Position numbers and translations under genes: made by a program. The notes under the pieces are model-generated. The model was not told the origin of the DNA. It saw only the letters and a list, made by a program, of their open reading frames with translations, and did no database searches. A DNA stretch of 64,000 bases. Origin: Aptenodytes patagonicus. Taxonomy: Eukaryota > Chordata > Aves > Sphenisciformes > Spheniscidae. The stretch covers positions 1,550,001 to 1,614,000 of the forward strand of contig NC_134961.1 in assembly GCF_965638725.1 (NCBI RefSeq). Reading direction: 5' to 3'. Positions 12,001-19,985 of this stretch are shown here, one piece after another. The first letter of the stretch is position 1, and every line of letters starts with the position of its first letter.

Positions 12001-13892
12001 TCGCCCTGGGGGAATTAATTTATCGGGGGGGGGGGGGGGGACAAACCGGAGCTGCCGGCGTCCCCTCAGGGCAGAGCGGGCTGGGGAAGTCGACGATGGT
12101 GAACACCCTCTTCAAGTCCAAAGTGAGCCGCAAAGCCTCGCAGCCCGGCCAGGAGGAACGCATCCCCAAGACGGTGCAGCTGCAGTCCATCACCCATGGT
12201 AAGGTCACCACCATGGGGTCATGTCCCACCAACCCTGGGGAGAAGCAGGGGACCGGGGGGGGAGGGGGGGGGTGGTCTGAGGCCGCAGATGCGGCCTCAG
12301 ACCACCCCCCCCCTCCCCCCCCGGTCCCCTGCTTCTCCCCAATGCTTGGTCCCCACTGACCCACATCTCTGCCCCATAGTCATCGAGGAGAAGGGTGTGA
12401 AGATGAAGCTGACGGTGACGGACACGCCGGGGTTTGGGGACCAGATCAACAACGAGAACTGGTAGGACGCAATCGGATGCGGCGTCCCAGCTTGGTGGGT
12501 GGCAATTTGGGGTGGGGGTTTGAGCTCAGATGCCGTCCCCCAACTTCTCGTCCCCAGCTGGGACCCCATCATCAAATACATCAACGAGCAGTACGAGAGG
12601 TACCTACGTGAGGAGATCCTCATCACCCGCAAGAGGAAGATCCCGGACACCCGGGTCCATGGATGCGTCTACTTCGTCCCCCCCACGGGTCACTGGTGAG
12701 TCCCCACTCGCAGCACCCATGGGTGCTCCCTGCTTGGTGGTGGGGTCACCCTGAGGTGATGGCGGTGCGGGTCACCCTGAGGTGGTGGTGGTGGGGTCTC
12801 CCTGGGATGATGGTGGTCCCTGGCAGGCTGCGCCCACTGGACCTGGAGTTTATGCGGCGGCTCAGTAAGATCGTGAACGTGGTGCCGGTGATCGCCAAAG
12901 CCGACACGCTCACCCTGGAGGAACGGGCAGAGTTCAAGCAACGGGTGAGGGCACGTCCCTGAGGGGCTCCTGGGGTGCCCCATGTCCCCCCCCAACCCCA
13001 GCTCAAGCCCCGTATCCCGCAGATCCAGGAGGACCTGAAGACCCACGCCATCAGTGTGTACCCGCAAGAGGACTTCGACCAGGACCCAGATGACAGGGCA
13101 CTGAATGACAGGATTCGGGTGAGTGCCGGGATGCTGGGATTGGGGATACCGTCCCCTGGGGATCACGGTGGGGGAGAGATGCCCCCGGGGGAGCCCGGCA
13201 GCACCCTGGGGTGAGCGCGCTCCTCTGCATCGGCAGGAGAAGATCCCCTTTGCCGTGGTGGGGGCCGACCAGGAGCACCAGGTGAACGGCAAGCGGGTGC
13301 TGGGCCGCAAGACCAAGTGGGGCATCATTGAAGGTGAGCGGAGCCCCTTGCACCCCCAGCCCTCCCCAGGTACAGGGTGGGGTCTGCCAGGGGTGCAGGG
13401 AGCAGCACCCATGGGCGCATCCCTGCCTGGGGGGGTGCTGAGCTGGGGGGGGGTGCGGCATGGAGCCATGCCAGTGCTCCGGTGGTACCCGGAGCCCACT
13501 GGGATGTGCTCCCTGGGCATCCCCCCGCCACCCTGCCCTCCTGCCCACATCCTGCCGGCCCCGCTGCCCGCTCTGCCTTGCTTTGCAGTGGAGAACCCGG
13601 CGCACTGCGAGTTCCCCCTCCTGCGGGACCTGCTGATCCGGTGAGTGGGGGACGGGGCAGGGGGTGCTGGCACCCTGCAGGGGGGGGACGGCAGGGCGGG
13701 GGGGACGGTGACTTGATGCCCTTCCTCCCCGCTGCCACCCCGGGCAGGTCCCACCTGCAGGACCTGAAGGACATCACCCACAACGTCCATTACGAGAGCT
13801 ACCGCGTGCAGCGGCTGAACGAGAGCAACCGGCCAGCGCTGAGCCCCCTCAACGGGCTGCCCGGCAAGGATGAGGGCGGCAGCAACCTCTGA
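2975..13892 (+). CDS. SEPTIN12: Septin 12 with long SEPTIN9-like N-terminus
   Basis: GTP-binding cytoskeletal protein of the SEPTIN3/9/12 group that assembles into septin filaments; in mammals it is needed for the sperm annulus. Coding exons: 2975-3029, 5671-6738, 11512-11700, 12070-12198, 12380-12461, 12558-12695, 12827-12944, 13023-13118, 13237-13333, 13589-13640, 13748-13892. They total 2169 nt, or 722 aa. The GTPase domain shows G1 [10 protein letters not shown]3 DTPGFGD and G4 AKAD, followed by the septin-unique element. There is no C-terminal coiled coil, as expected for this group. The core matches remembered mammalian SEPTIN12 ([29 protein letters not shown]) better than SEPTIN9. Residues 1 to about 375 are an added disordered N-terminus. 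Oddities: the usual RVHCC reads RVHGC, and GHC reads GHW. Poly(A) signal ATTAAA at 14134. Confidence 0.92.
3070..3560. repeat. Minisatellite in SEPTIN12 intron 1
   Basis: A loosely repeated block of about 40-65 bp built from GCTGGGTATCGTGGGGG / GGGGGCTGCGCATCGTGG and poly-C or poly-G runs recurs roughly eight times. It differs between copies mainly in homopolymer length. Long C-runs at about 3211 and 3380 are likely sequencing weak points. Confidence 0.6.
3846..3881. repeat. (GGGGCC)6 hexanucleotide run
   Basis: Six uninterrupted GGGGCC units in SEPTIN12 intron 1, directly followed by a further partial copy. It is the same unit as the C9orf72 repeat. Confidence 0.9.
5671..6738 (+). CDS. SEPTIN12: SEPTIN12 long coding exon 2 (disordered Pro/Ser-rich N-terminal tail)
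   Basis: This 1068-nt exon joins in phase 1 to the small first exon and in phase 1 to the GTPase exon at 11512, so it belongs to the same reading frame. It begins [10 protein letters not shown], close to ALKRSFEVEE near the start of SEPTIN9 long isoforms as I remember them. A conserved-looking block [11 protein letters not shown] and two Ser-rich tracts follow. The rest is Pro/Gly/Ala-rich and probably disordered. Mammalian SEPTIN12 (about 358 aa) lacks this part. The acceptor is CTGTCCCCAG at 5661-5670 and the donor is GTAGGA at 6739. Confidence 0.8.
7752..7862. repeat. Short minisatellite, about 45-bp unit, 2.5 copies
   Basis: GGGGACGGTGCTCGGG, then a variable part, then GGTGATGGGGACA repeats in SEPTIN12 intron 2. 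Confidence 0.6.
8213..8252. repeat. (GGA)n microsatellite in SEPTIN12 intron 2
   Basis: An interrupted run of GGA/GAG trinucleotides. A second short GGA run lies at about 10829-10865 in the same intron. Confidence 0.85.
8930..9075. promoter_or_regulatory. AT-richer island in GC-rich intron, candidate conserved element
   Basis: Within a very GC-rich intron this segment has balanced composition, with a homeodomain core TAATTA at 8988-8993 and AAAATAAGAGC further on. Only composition and motifs support it; conservation cannot be seen from one sequence. Confidence 0.25.
9941..9954. promoter_or_regulatory. Perfect RFX X-box in SEPTIN12 intron 2
   Basis: GTTGCCACGGCAAC fits the X-box consensus GTNRCC-N0-3-RGYAAC at all positions and is palindromic. 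RFX factors drive ciliary and spermatogenic genes. It lies between the long N-terminal exon and the GTPase exons, where a promoter for a short septin form could sit. That use is inference. Confidence 0.55.
11867..12050. repeat. Tandem duplication, about 86-98 bp unit, SEPTIN12 intron 3
   Basis: Copy 1 (11867-11952) and copy 2 (11953-12050) share GAGCT, ATCCCAACCTC, GGGATGCTCC, TGAGGTGTTATCGCC, then AATAAATTTATT or AATTAATTTATC, then a G-run and ACAAACC-like ends. The second copy has a longer G-run and ends about 20 bp before the next exon. Confidence 0.8.
12236..12341. repeat. Perfect palindrome, 52-bp arms, 2-nt spacer
   Basis: The left arm 12236-12287 is the exact reverse complement of the right arm 12290-12341, with only GA at 12288-12289 between them. 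The core is TGGTCTGAGGCCGCA / TGCGGCCTCAGACCA. The G8-A-G9 tract in the left arm is matched exactly by C9-T-C8 in the right. It lies in SEPTIN12 intron 4, 38 bp before exon 5. Confidence 0.95.
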
Positions 13893-14133
13893 GCCACCGC
13901 ATCCCCTCCCTGCCCCCCCCCCCCCCGCCGCCCCGGAGCCACCACTGGACCCCCGTGGCAGTGCCCATCCCCTGCCCACCAATGGCTGTGCCTGGACCCT
14001 GCCTGGGGTGAGGAGCCCACGCCGGTTTGGGGCAAGGAGCCCCCCAAGAGTGCCAGGCTGCCCCAGGTTGGGTCCCTGGGTCCCTCGTCCCCAAGCTCTG
14101 CGACGGGCACAGACCCTCTGGACCCTGCGCAGC

Positions 14134-14139
14134 ATTAAA
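14134..14139 (+). terminator. SEPTIN12: Poly(A) signal ATTAAA of SEPTIN12
   Basis: ATTAAA lies 242 nt after the stop codon and is the first standard signal variant downstream. Confidence 0.6.
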
Positions 14140-14159
14140 GGTCAACCCGGAGCCTTCAG

Positions 14160-15082
14160 CCTTTGCCATCACCATCCTCCTGTTAGTCCCCCACCTTTCG
14201 ACGTGCCACCACCCTCCTGTGCTGCTCCGGCCACTGGGGCCATGGGGCGAGACCCCACCCGGTGCTGTCAGGGTGCCCGGTGCCAGTACCAGCCGGGCAC
14301 CCTGGGAAAGTGGCGGTGCTGCCGGCGGCGTGCCGGTGGTGCCGTGGGTGGCCGGGGCGGGCAGGGTGCGGGTGCCTTCCCCACGGTCACCCCACCCACC
14401 CTGCCCGATGATGGCAGCTGGCACAGCCGGACTTTGAGCCGCCTATCGGGTGGCGGAGGTGCTGGGAGGGGAGCGGAGGTGCCCGGATGGGAGGTGCTGC
14501 CCGGAGGGGTGGGGAGGGGCTACACCCGGCTGCTCCCCACTGTGGCACCCCCCCTGCCAGGGGCACCCGGCACTGGGTGCAGCCCCCCAGACCCCTCGGG
14601 CAGACCCCGCGGGTTCTGCCCCGCTGGCTGCCGGCCCCCAGCATAGTGTGGGGATGGGGGTGTCGGGGCAGCCCCCCTGGTGCTGCGGGGCTGCCTGAAA
14701 GGCCCCTTTGTGCCTCCCACCGCGGGCAGGGCCGGGGCGCGGTGCCAGGACGGCGGCAAACAGCAGCTCCCTGCCCCACCCCACCCTGGCCCCACCGCGG
14801 GGCTCGGCGTCACCGTGAGCGCCAGCACCCTTTGCCTGGCCCCGCGTTAATGATCCACCCGCCCATGCTGCTGCCGCCAGCCCCCAGCAGCCACCCCAGC
14901 AAGCCGTGCCTGGCGGTGGTGGCAGTGGCGGTAGAGCCGGGGGTCCTCGGCACGGGCAGCTCGGGGGGCCGGTGGCTCCCTGCCCTGCACCCCACCCCTC
15001 CGTCCCGGCACCCAGATAAGAGCAGCTGCTGGCAGCACCCATTTCCCGCTGCGCGGCGTGGGTGGGAGAGCTGGCTGGGACC
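14160..15082. other. Intergenic and 5' flank of the MYADM-like gene
   Basis: GC-rich sequence without a recognisable exon. The proximal part (about 14990-15080) should hold the promoter or 5' UTR of the MYADM-like gene; I see no clear TATA box. Confidence 0.4.
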
Positions 15083-15949
15083 ATGGCCATGGCGACGGTG
15101 AACCTCCACGCCGTGACCTCCTGGGTGGGCATCGCCCGGCTCTTTGCCGTCGTGCTGTCCTGCATCGCCTTCAGCTTGGTGGCCTCCACTGGGGACTTCA
15201 AGGGTTCCTACGGGACGTGGTGCATGTTCACCTGGTGCTTCTGCTTTGCCGTGACGCTGCTGGTGCTGGTGCTGGAGCTGCTGGAGCTCTACCCCAAGCT
15301 GCCGCTCTCCTGGGATGACTTCACCTCGGCTTTCTCCATGCTGGCGGCGCTGATGGTCTTCACCACCTCCGTGGTCTTCCCCTCCATCTTCATCAGCAGC
15401 CCCTGCAGCAGCAGCAAGTGTGCCCGGCAGGCCGCGGCCACCACTGTCTCCTTCCTCTGCTTCTTTGCCTACGCCCTCGAGGTGGGGCTCACCCGCGCCA
15501 AGCCAGGGGACATCTCCAGCTTCCTCTCCACCGTGCCCGGGCTCCTCAAGGTGTTTGAAGCCTACGTGGCCTGTCTCATCTTCTCCTTGCTGGATACCTA
15601 CAGTTCGAAAGGTGGCCTGCAGTGGTGTGTGGCCGTCTACTCCATCTGCTTCATCGTCACCCTCATCATCATCATCATCACCATCGGCCGGTGCATCACC
15701 TACATACCCTGCCCACTGGAGAAGATGCTGGTGGGCTACAACACCCTGGCCCTGATGATGTACATCACCGCCACTGTCCTCTGGCCCCTCTACAGCTTCC
15801 AGGGGGGGAACCGCCCCGACACCTGCGGCAGGAACTGCTGGTGGGACAAGAACCTGGGGGTCACCTTCCTCACCATCTTCAACCTCATCGCCTACTTGGT
15901 GGACCTGGTCTACTCCACCAGGATGGTCTTCATCAGGGCACCTCCTTAA
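15083..15949 (+). CDS. MYADM-like: MYADM-like four-pass-pair (double MARVEL) membrane protein
   Basis: An intronless frame of 288 codons. The first ATG (15083) has a strong CCATGG context; a second lies two codons later, and an upstream in-frame GTG is ignored. Eight hydrophobic segments are visible, roughly residues 13-33, 46-66, 78-98, 115-135, 150-170, 182-205, 215-238 and 255-280. They are arranged as two four-helix MARVEL units, the hallmark of the myeloid-associated differentiation marker family. Family hallmarks seen are the WVGIARLF start, CITYIPCPLE in a loop, and a final CGRNCWWD loop before the last helix. MYADM proteins act at membrane rafts and cell junctions. A run of isoleucines (about residues 196-201) comes from an ATC repeat. 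Which paralogue this is (MYADM, MYADML2 or a sauropsid copy) cannot be settled here. ATTAAA at 16223 is the likely poly(A) signal. Confidence 0.88.
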   Translation: MAMATVNLHAVTSWVGIARLFAVVLSCIAFSLVASTGDFKGSYGTWCMFTWCFCFAVTLLVLVLELLELYPKLPLSWDDFTSAFSMLAALMVFTTSVVFPSIFISSPCSSSKCARQAAATTVSFLCFFAYALEVGLTRAKPGDISSFLSTVPGLLKVFEAYVACLIFSLLDTYSSKGGLQWCVAVYSICFIVTLIIIIITIGRCITYIPCPLEKMLVGYNTLALMMYITATVLWPLYSFQGGNRPDTCGRNCWWDKNLGVTFLTIFNLIAYLVDLVYSTRMVFIRAPP

Positions 15950-16222
15950 GGGCTCCGGGTGGCCCCAGTGGGGCGAGGGGTGGTGGGACGTGGCTGGGTG
16001 CCAGTGCCAGTGCCAGTGCGGGGCTGCCGGTGGAGCTGAGGAAGAGGCCGGACGCCTCGGAAAGCTCCTTCTCCCCACGCCGGAGCGGAGAGCTGCAGGG
16101 TGCTCCCGGGGGTGCGCTCAGCCCCGCGCACCACAGGGTGCCCAGCTGGGGGGGGCCGGGGGGCCAGGCTGGGGGGGAACAGGGTGCTCCCAAAACCCTG
16201 GAGCTGGGGGGGGGGCTTTGGG

Positions 16223-16228
16223 ATTAAA
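16223..16228 (+). terminator. Poly(A) signal ATTAAA of the MYADM-like gene
   Basis: ATTAAA lies 274 nt after the stop codon and is followed by a T-rich stretch. Confidence 0.55.
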
Positions 16229-16239
16229 TTGGGTCATTT

Positions 16240-17560
16240 TTCACTTGCTTCTGCCTCCTCTTTCTTCCCCTTCCCGGCTTTCTGCAGGATCCTCCCCAGC
16301 GGCACAGGGGGCTCAGGGGTGAGAAACGGGGGGACACTGGCAGTAGCAGGGTGGCACTGGCAGCGGCACGGGGGGGGGTGGGGGGGGGTGGGGGGTGAGG
16401 GGGGGCACCGAGCTTCAGCAAATCCTCTTTTCTCCTTGTTGACTCGGCACCGGAGTGAAGCAGGGCATGACCAGGAAAAAATCCAACCCGGATGTCTTTG
16501 CCTTGGCACAGGACCCTGCCGAACGGGTTCGGGAGGAATGTAGCTGCTGGGGGGGGGGGCTGAGCCCGCCAGGCCCTCATCACCAGCACTGCCAGGTCCT
16601 TGTCACCACCACTGTCACCCCGGTGGGAACCCCGCTGGGTTTGGTCCCAGCCATGCTGGCAGGAGCCCCGTGCCTGCTGCTTTACCCCTTGGGGGCTGCC
16701 GAGGAGTCCCCTGCCCGGGGGGACACAGGGCAGGGGGGGGTGGCTGTCACCCGGTGCCACCAGAGCTGGAGGTGCTGAGACATGTCATCGGGGGGACGGT
16801 GGCACCGCAGGCCGGTATACCAGGAAGAAGGCAAGAGAGCGGTGCAGGCAGATGGGGACCGGTGCAGGCAGGGGAAGGTGTGCCCGGCAGGCAGAGCTCC
16901 TGGCACGGCGCTCCCGGATGTGGGACGGGCGCCCCGCGGGGCACGCCGGCATCTTTTGGGGCCACCATCCCCAGCCCGCACTGGTCCCTCTGCCGCTGCT
17001 TGCCCTGGCACTAGCCACAGCCTGGGGCCATCCCTGCCACCTCGGGGCTGCTGGGGCCAAGAGCCGAGCCAGGCACGGCCCAGGGCCCATCGCCGCTGCC
17101 TCAGGTCTTGCTGGGGGCCACAGAGCGGGGTCCCCACCACCACGAGATGGCGCAGACTGGCTGCCACGGCGGCTGTACCAAAGGAAGGCGGCAAAAGAGC
17201 CCGGACCCAGCCTTGGACACTGCACGGCACCTGTGGGTGCCACGGTGCCTGGGCGAGTGAGACCTCCGTGCCCTGTGCTGGGGCCACCGTGGTGGCGTGT
17301 CCCAGCACCGCTGGTGATGGCAACGCCACGGGCTGCCGGGCAGCCTGGTGGGTGTCCCCTTCACCCGGTCCATGTCCCCACGGTGGCCATCACCCCGTGA
17401 CTGCGGCACCCTGGCACCGGATGGGCTGCTCCCCTGCACCCCAGGCTGTGAGGCCGGAGCGTGCTGCGGTGCCACACTCACACCGAGCAGCCTGTGGCCT
17501 TCGCCCTCCCGGCAGTGCTGCGGGAGCCGCTCGCAGCCTCCGAGGCAGAATTTTTGGAGC
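16240..17560. other. Intergenic, GC-rich, no gene recognised
   Basis: Long G-runs at about 16367-16405 and short low-complexity open frames only. Confidence 0.5.
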
Positions 17561-17700
17561 AAATAAAGGGGAAACCACACTGGCTGGGCGCAGCCCTGCC
17601 CAGCGCCCGAGCGCGGCTATTTTTAGTGCCCGGGTTGATTGAAATTCATGGAGGAAAGGAGCAGGGGAAGCGCGGTGACGGCGGCAGCTGTCGCCGGTTA
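17555..17700. promoter_or_regulatory. Candidate muscle-type element: MEF2 site plus E-box
   Basis: CTATTTTTAG (17617-17626) is a perfect MEF2 site. CAGCTG (17685-17690) is an E-box of the myogenic type 58 bp further on. The segment is less GC-rich than its surroundings. A regulatory role is inferred from motifs only. Confidence 0.3.
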
Positions 17701-18110
17701 TGAGTTGTGGCGCTTCATGCCGGTAACGTGTTTGGCTCTGGATGGCACATGGGTGGTGCCGGCGCATAAAGTGCGGTGAGGCTGGGGTGCAGGAGGCCGG
17801 GCGGGCAGCGGGGTGCAGCATGGATGCTGAGTGTGGGTGGGTGCAGGGGTGGGGGTGCAGGAGGAGGTTTGAGGGGCTCCCGTCTCCCTGAACCGGGCTG
17901 GGGGGAACAGCCCAGAGGGAGAGCCCGGGCCAGCGGGCCCCAGCAGGCTCTGCGCGTGGGGGAGACCCCGGGACATCTCCCAGCCGGGGCACACGGTGGC
18001 TGCTGAGGGTCCCTGGGAGCAGCCGAGACCCCGGTGCCGGTCTGTGCCGTGCTGGGGGAGCCCGGGTGCCGTGCCGTGCGGAGGGACTCCCCGTGCCATG
18101 CCGTCCTGGG

Positions 18111-18325
18111 GAGCCCCGGTGCCGGTGCGGTGCCCCGGTGTCAGTGCCGGTGCGGTGCCGGTGCCGGTGCCGGTGCGGTGCCGCTGTCGGTGCAGTGCGG
18201 TGCAGGTGTGGTGGCGGTGCCAGTGCAGGCTGGTGCGGTGCCGGTCCCGGTGCGGTGCCGGTGCGGTGCGGTGCCGGTGCGGTGCCGGTGCCGGTGCGGT
18301 GCCGGTGCCGGTGCCGGTGCATTCC
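18111..18325. repeat. GGTGCC/GGTGCG short tandem repeat
   Basis: Irregular alternation of GGTGCC and GGTGCG units for about 200 bp, immediately upstream of a CpG-rich block. Confidence 0.85.
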
Positions 18326-18329
18326 TCCC

Positions 18330-18760
18330 CCTAGGGGTCGGTGTGCCGCGGCGCGGGAGGCGGTGCGGGAGGCGGCGCGCTCCTGCGCACGGCCCGGGGC
18401 GGCCGGGGCACGGCGGCGGCGGCGGCGGCGGGGAGCGGGCACCGGGCACCGCCGCGGGCCCGGGTGAGTGCGGCCGGGGCGGGGGGCGGCGGGAGCCCCG
18501 GCCCCGCGGGGGATGCGGCGGAGCGGGCCGGGCGGCGGGGGCCGGGCGGGAGGGGAGCGGTGGGGAGGGGGCGGTGGAGCCCGGGCCGGGGGGAGCGGTG
18601 CCGGTGCTGCCGGTCCCGGCCCCGCCGTGCCCCGAGCCCGCCGCGGCTCGGGCATCGCCCGCTTGTCCCGGCAGCACGGCCGGCCGGACCCCCCGGGCAG
18701 CCCCGGAGCCCACCCCCGCCCCGGACGGGACGTCCCCTCCCCGGGGCAACCCCGGACCCC
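18330..18760 (+). promoter_or_regulatory. CpG island, probable promoter of the PITPNC1-like gene
   Basis: Very CpG-dense, with GGGCGG boxes. A good splice donor (CGG|GTGAGTG at 18463/18464) could end a non-coding first exon, to be joined to the coding exon near 19915-20033 through an acceptor at CCCCCCAG (about 19914). The assignment is inferred from position and strand. Confidence 0.45.
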
Positions 18761-19021
18761 CGGGGCCGGTCTGAGCTGCCCCGGTACCGGGATGGGGCAG
18801 GGGACGGGGTGCCCCTGGGGTCCGGGCGGCCGCGGGGCGGCCCGGGGTGCCCCGTGCTCCCGCGTGTCCCCGGGGTGCCCCCTCCCTCACCGCGCCCTGC
18901 CGCATGCCGGGGCTGCCTCTGTCCCCCGGCCCGGGGCAGCGGGGTCCCGGGGCTGGGTGAGGAGCTTACGGGGGGGCTTACGGCTTCCCGCTACCCGGCA
19001 CCAGCACCCAGCCCTCTTCCC

Positions 19022-19145
19022 TGTCAGCAGGGTGCCCCTGTGTCCCCCAGGGACGCTCCTGTGTCCCCCAGTGCCCCCAGGGATGCCCCTGTGTCCCCCA
19101 ATGCCTCTGTGCCTCCAGGGATGCCCCTGTGTCCCCAGCTGGACG
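19022..19145. repeat. Minisatellite, unit about 27-35 bp (GGGATGCCCCTGTGTCCCCC)
   Basis: Four to five imperfect copies in the 5' part of the PITPNC1-like locus. Confidence 0.75.
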
Positions 19146-19985
19146 AGCTGCCCCCAGACAAGACCCCCTGTGAGCCCCCATCTGCCCCTTCTGAGGCCTG
19201 ATCCCCCATTCAGGGTGACTGCCTGGGGGCTCACGTCCCCTCCCTGCCCCGTGGGGCCACGGCCAGGAGCCCCCTGAGCTGCTCCGTTACTCACCTTGAG
19301 CATCCCCAGCCCCGGCTGGAGCGGGGGCCAGGAGGGCAAGCAGGGCAGCCTGGCAGTGCCGCTGGCCAGGATGGGTGCTGGGGGGCAGCCTCGGGGTGGG
19401 GGCTCCGGCTCCAGCCCAGGGAAGGGATGTCCCACGCCAGGGACATGACCACGGGTGCTTCCCGGGAGCAGCCCCCCGGGGCAGGCCGGAGCGTGGGTGC
19501 CCAGGGGTGGGTCCCCGTGAGCATCGGCAGGTCTGATCCCATCCCGGTGTCCCTGCAATCCTCTCGCTGCACTGGCCACCGCGGTCGGGTGTGGATGTGT
19601 CACCCTGAAGGGATGGCACTGTATTCTGGGGGGACACGTGTGCTCCAACTCAGCTGCCTAGGGGTGTGGGTGTCTGCCTGGCAGGGAAGGGGTTAATGCC
19701 ACGGAGGTTTCGGGGTGCCGGGGTGTCCCCAGCCGGGTACACCCAGGCTGCTCCTCGCACCGGTGACCTCACGCCACTGCCATGGCAACGGCTCATGAAG
19801 TCACTGGTGCCGAGAGCGGGGCGGCCGCCTCGAGCGTGGGGTGATGGGATGGGAGTGTGGGAGGCTGCCGAGCGCCGTCCCCCCACTCTCACCGCGCCCC
19901 CCGGGTCCCCCCAGAATGAGCTGTGCCCCCGCCAGCGCCGACGCCTCCGCCTGACCCCCGCCCTGCCTGCCCTGCCCGCGCCACC

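Noticed and set aside
14810-16078. A 422-codon minus-strand frame opposite the MYADM-like gene
   Set aside because: It is the complement of a real GC-biased coding exon; its Gly/Glu/Asp/His repeats mirror the sense codons.
17390-18655. A 421-codon minus-strand frame
   Set aside because: It depends on the GGTGCC repeat (HRHRTGT-like reading) and CpG-island sequence; no conserved domain.
19776-19796. X-box-like sequence near the PITPNC1-like start (CTGCCATGGCAAC)
   Set aside because: Only the right half-site is good; the left half lacks the GT, so support is too weak.
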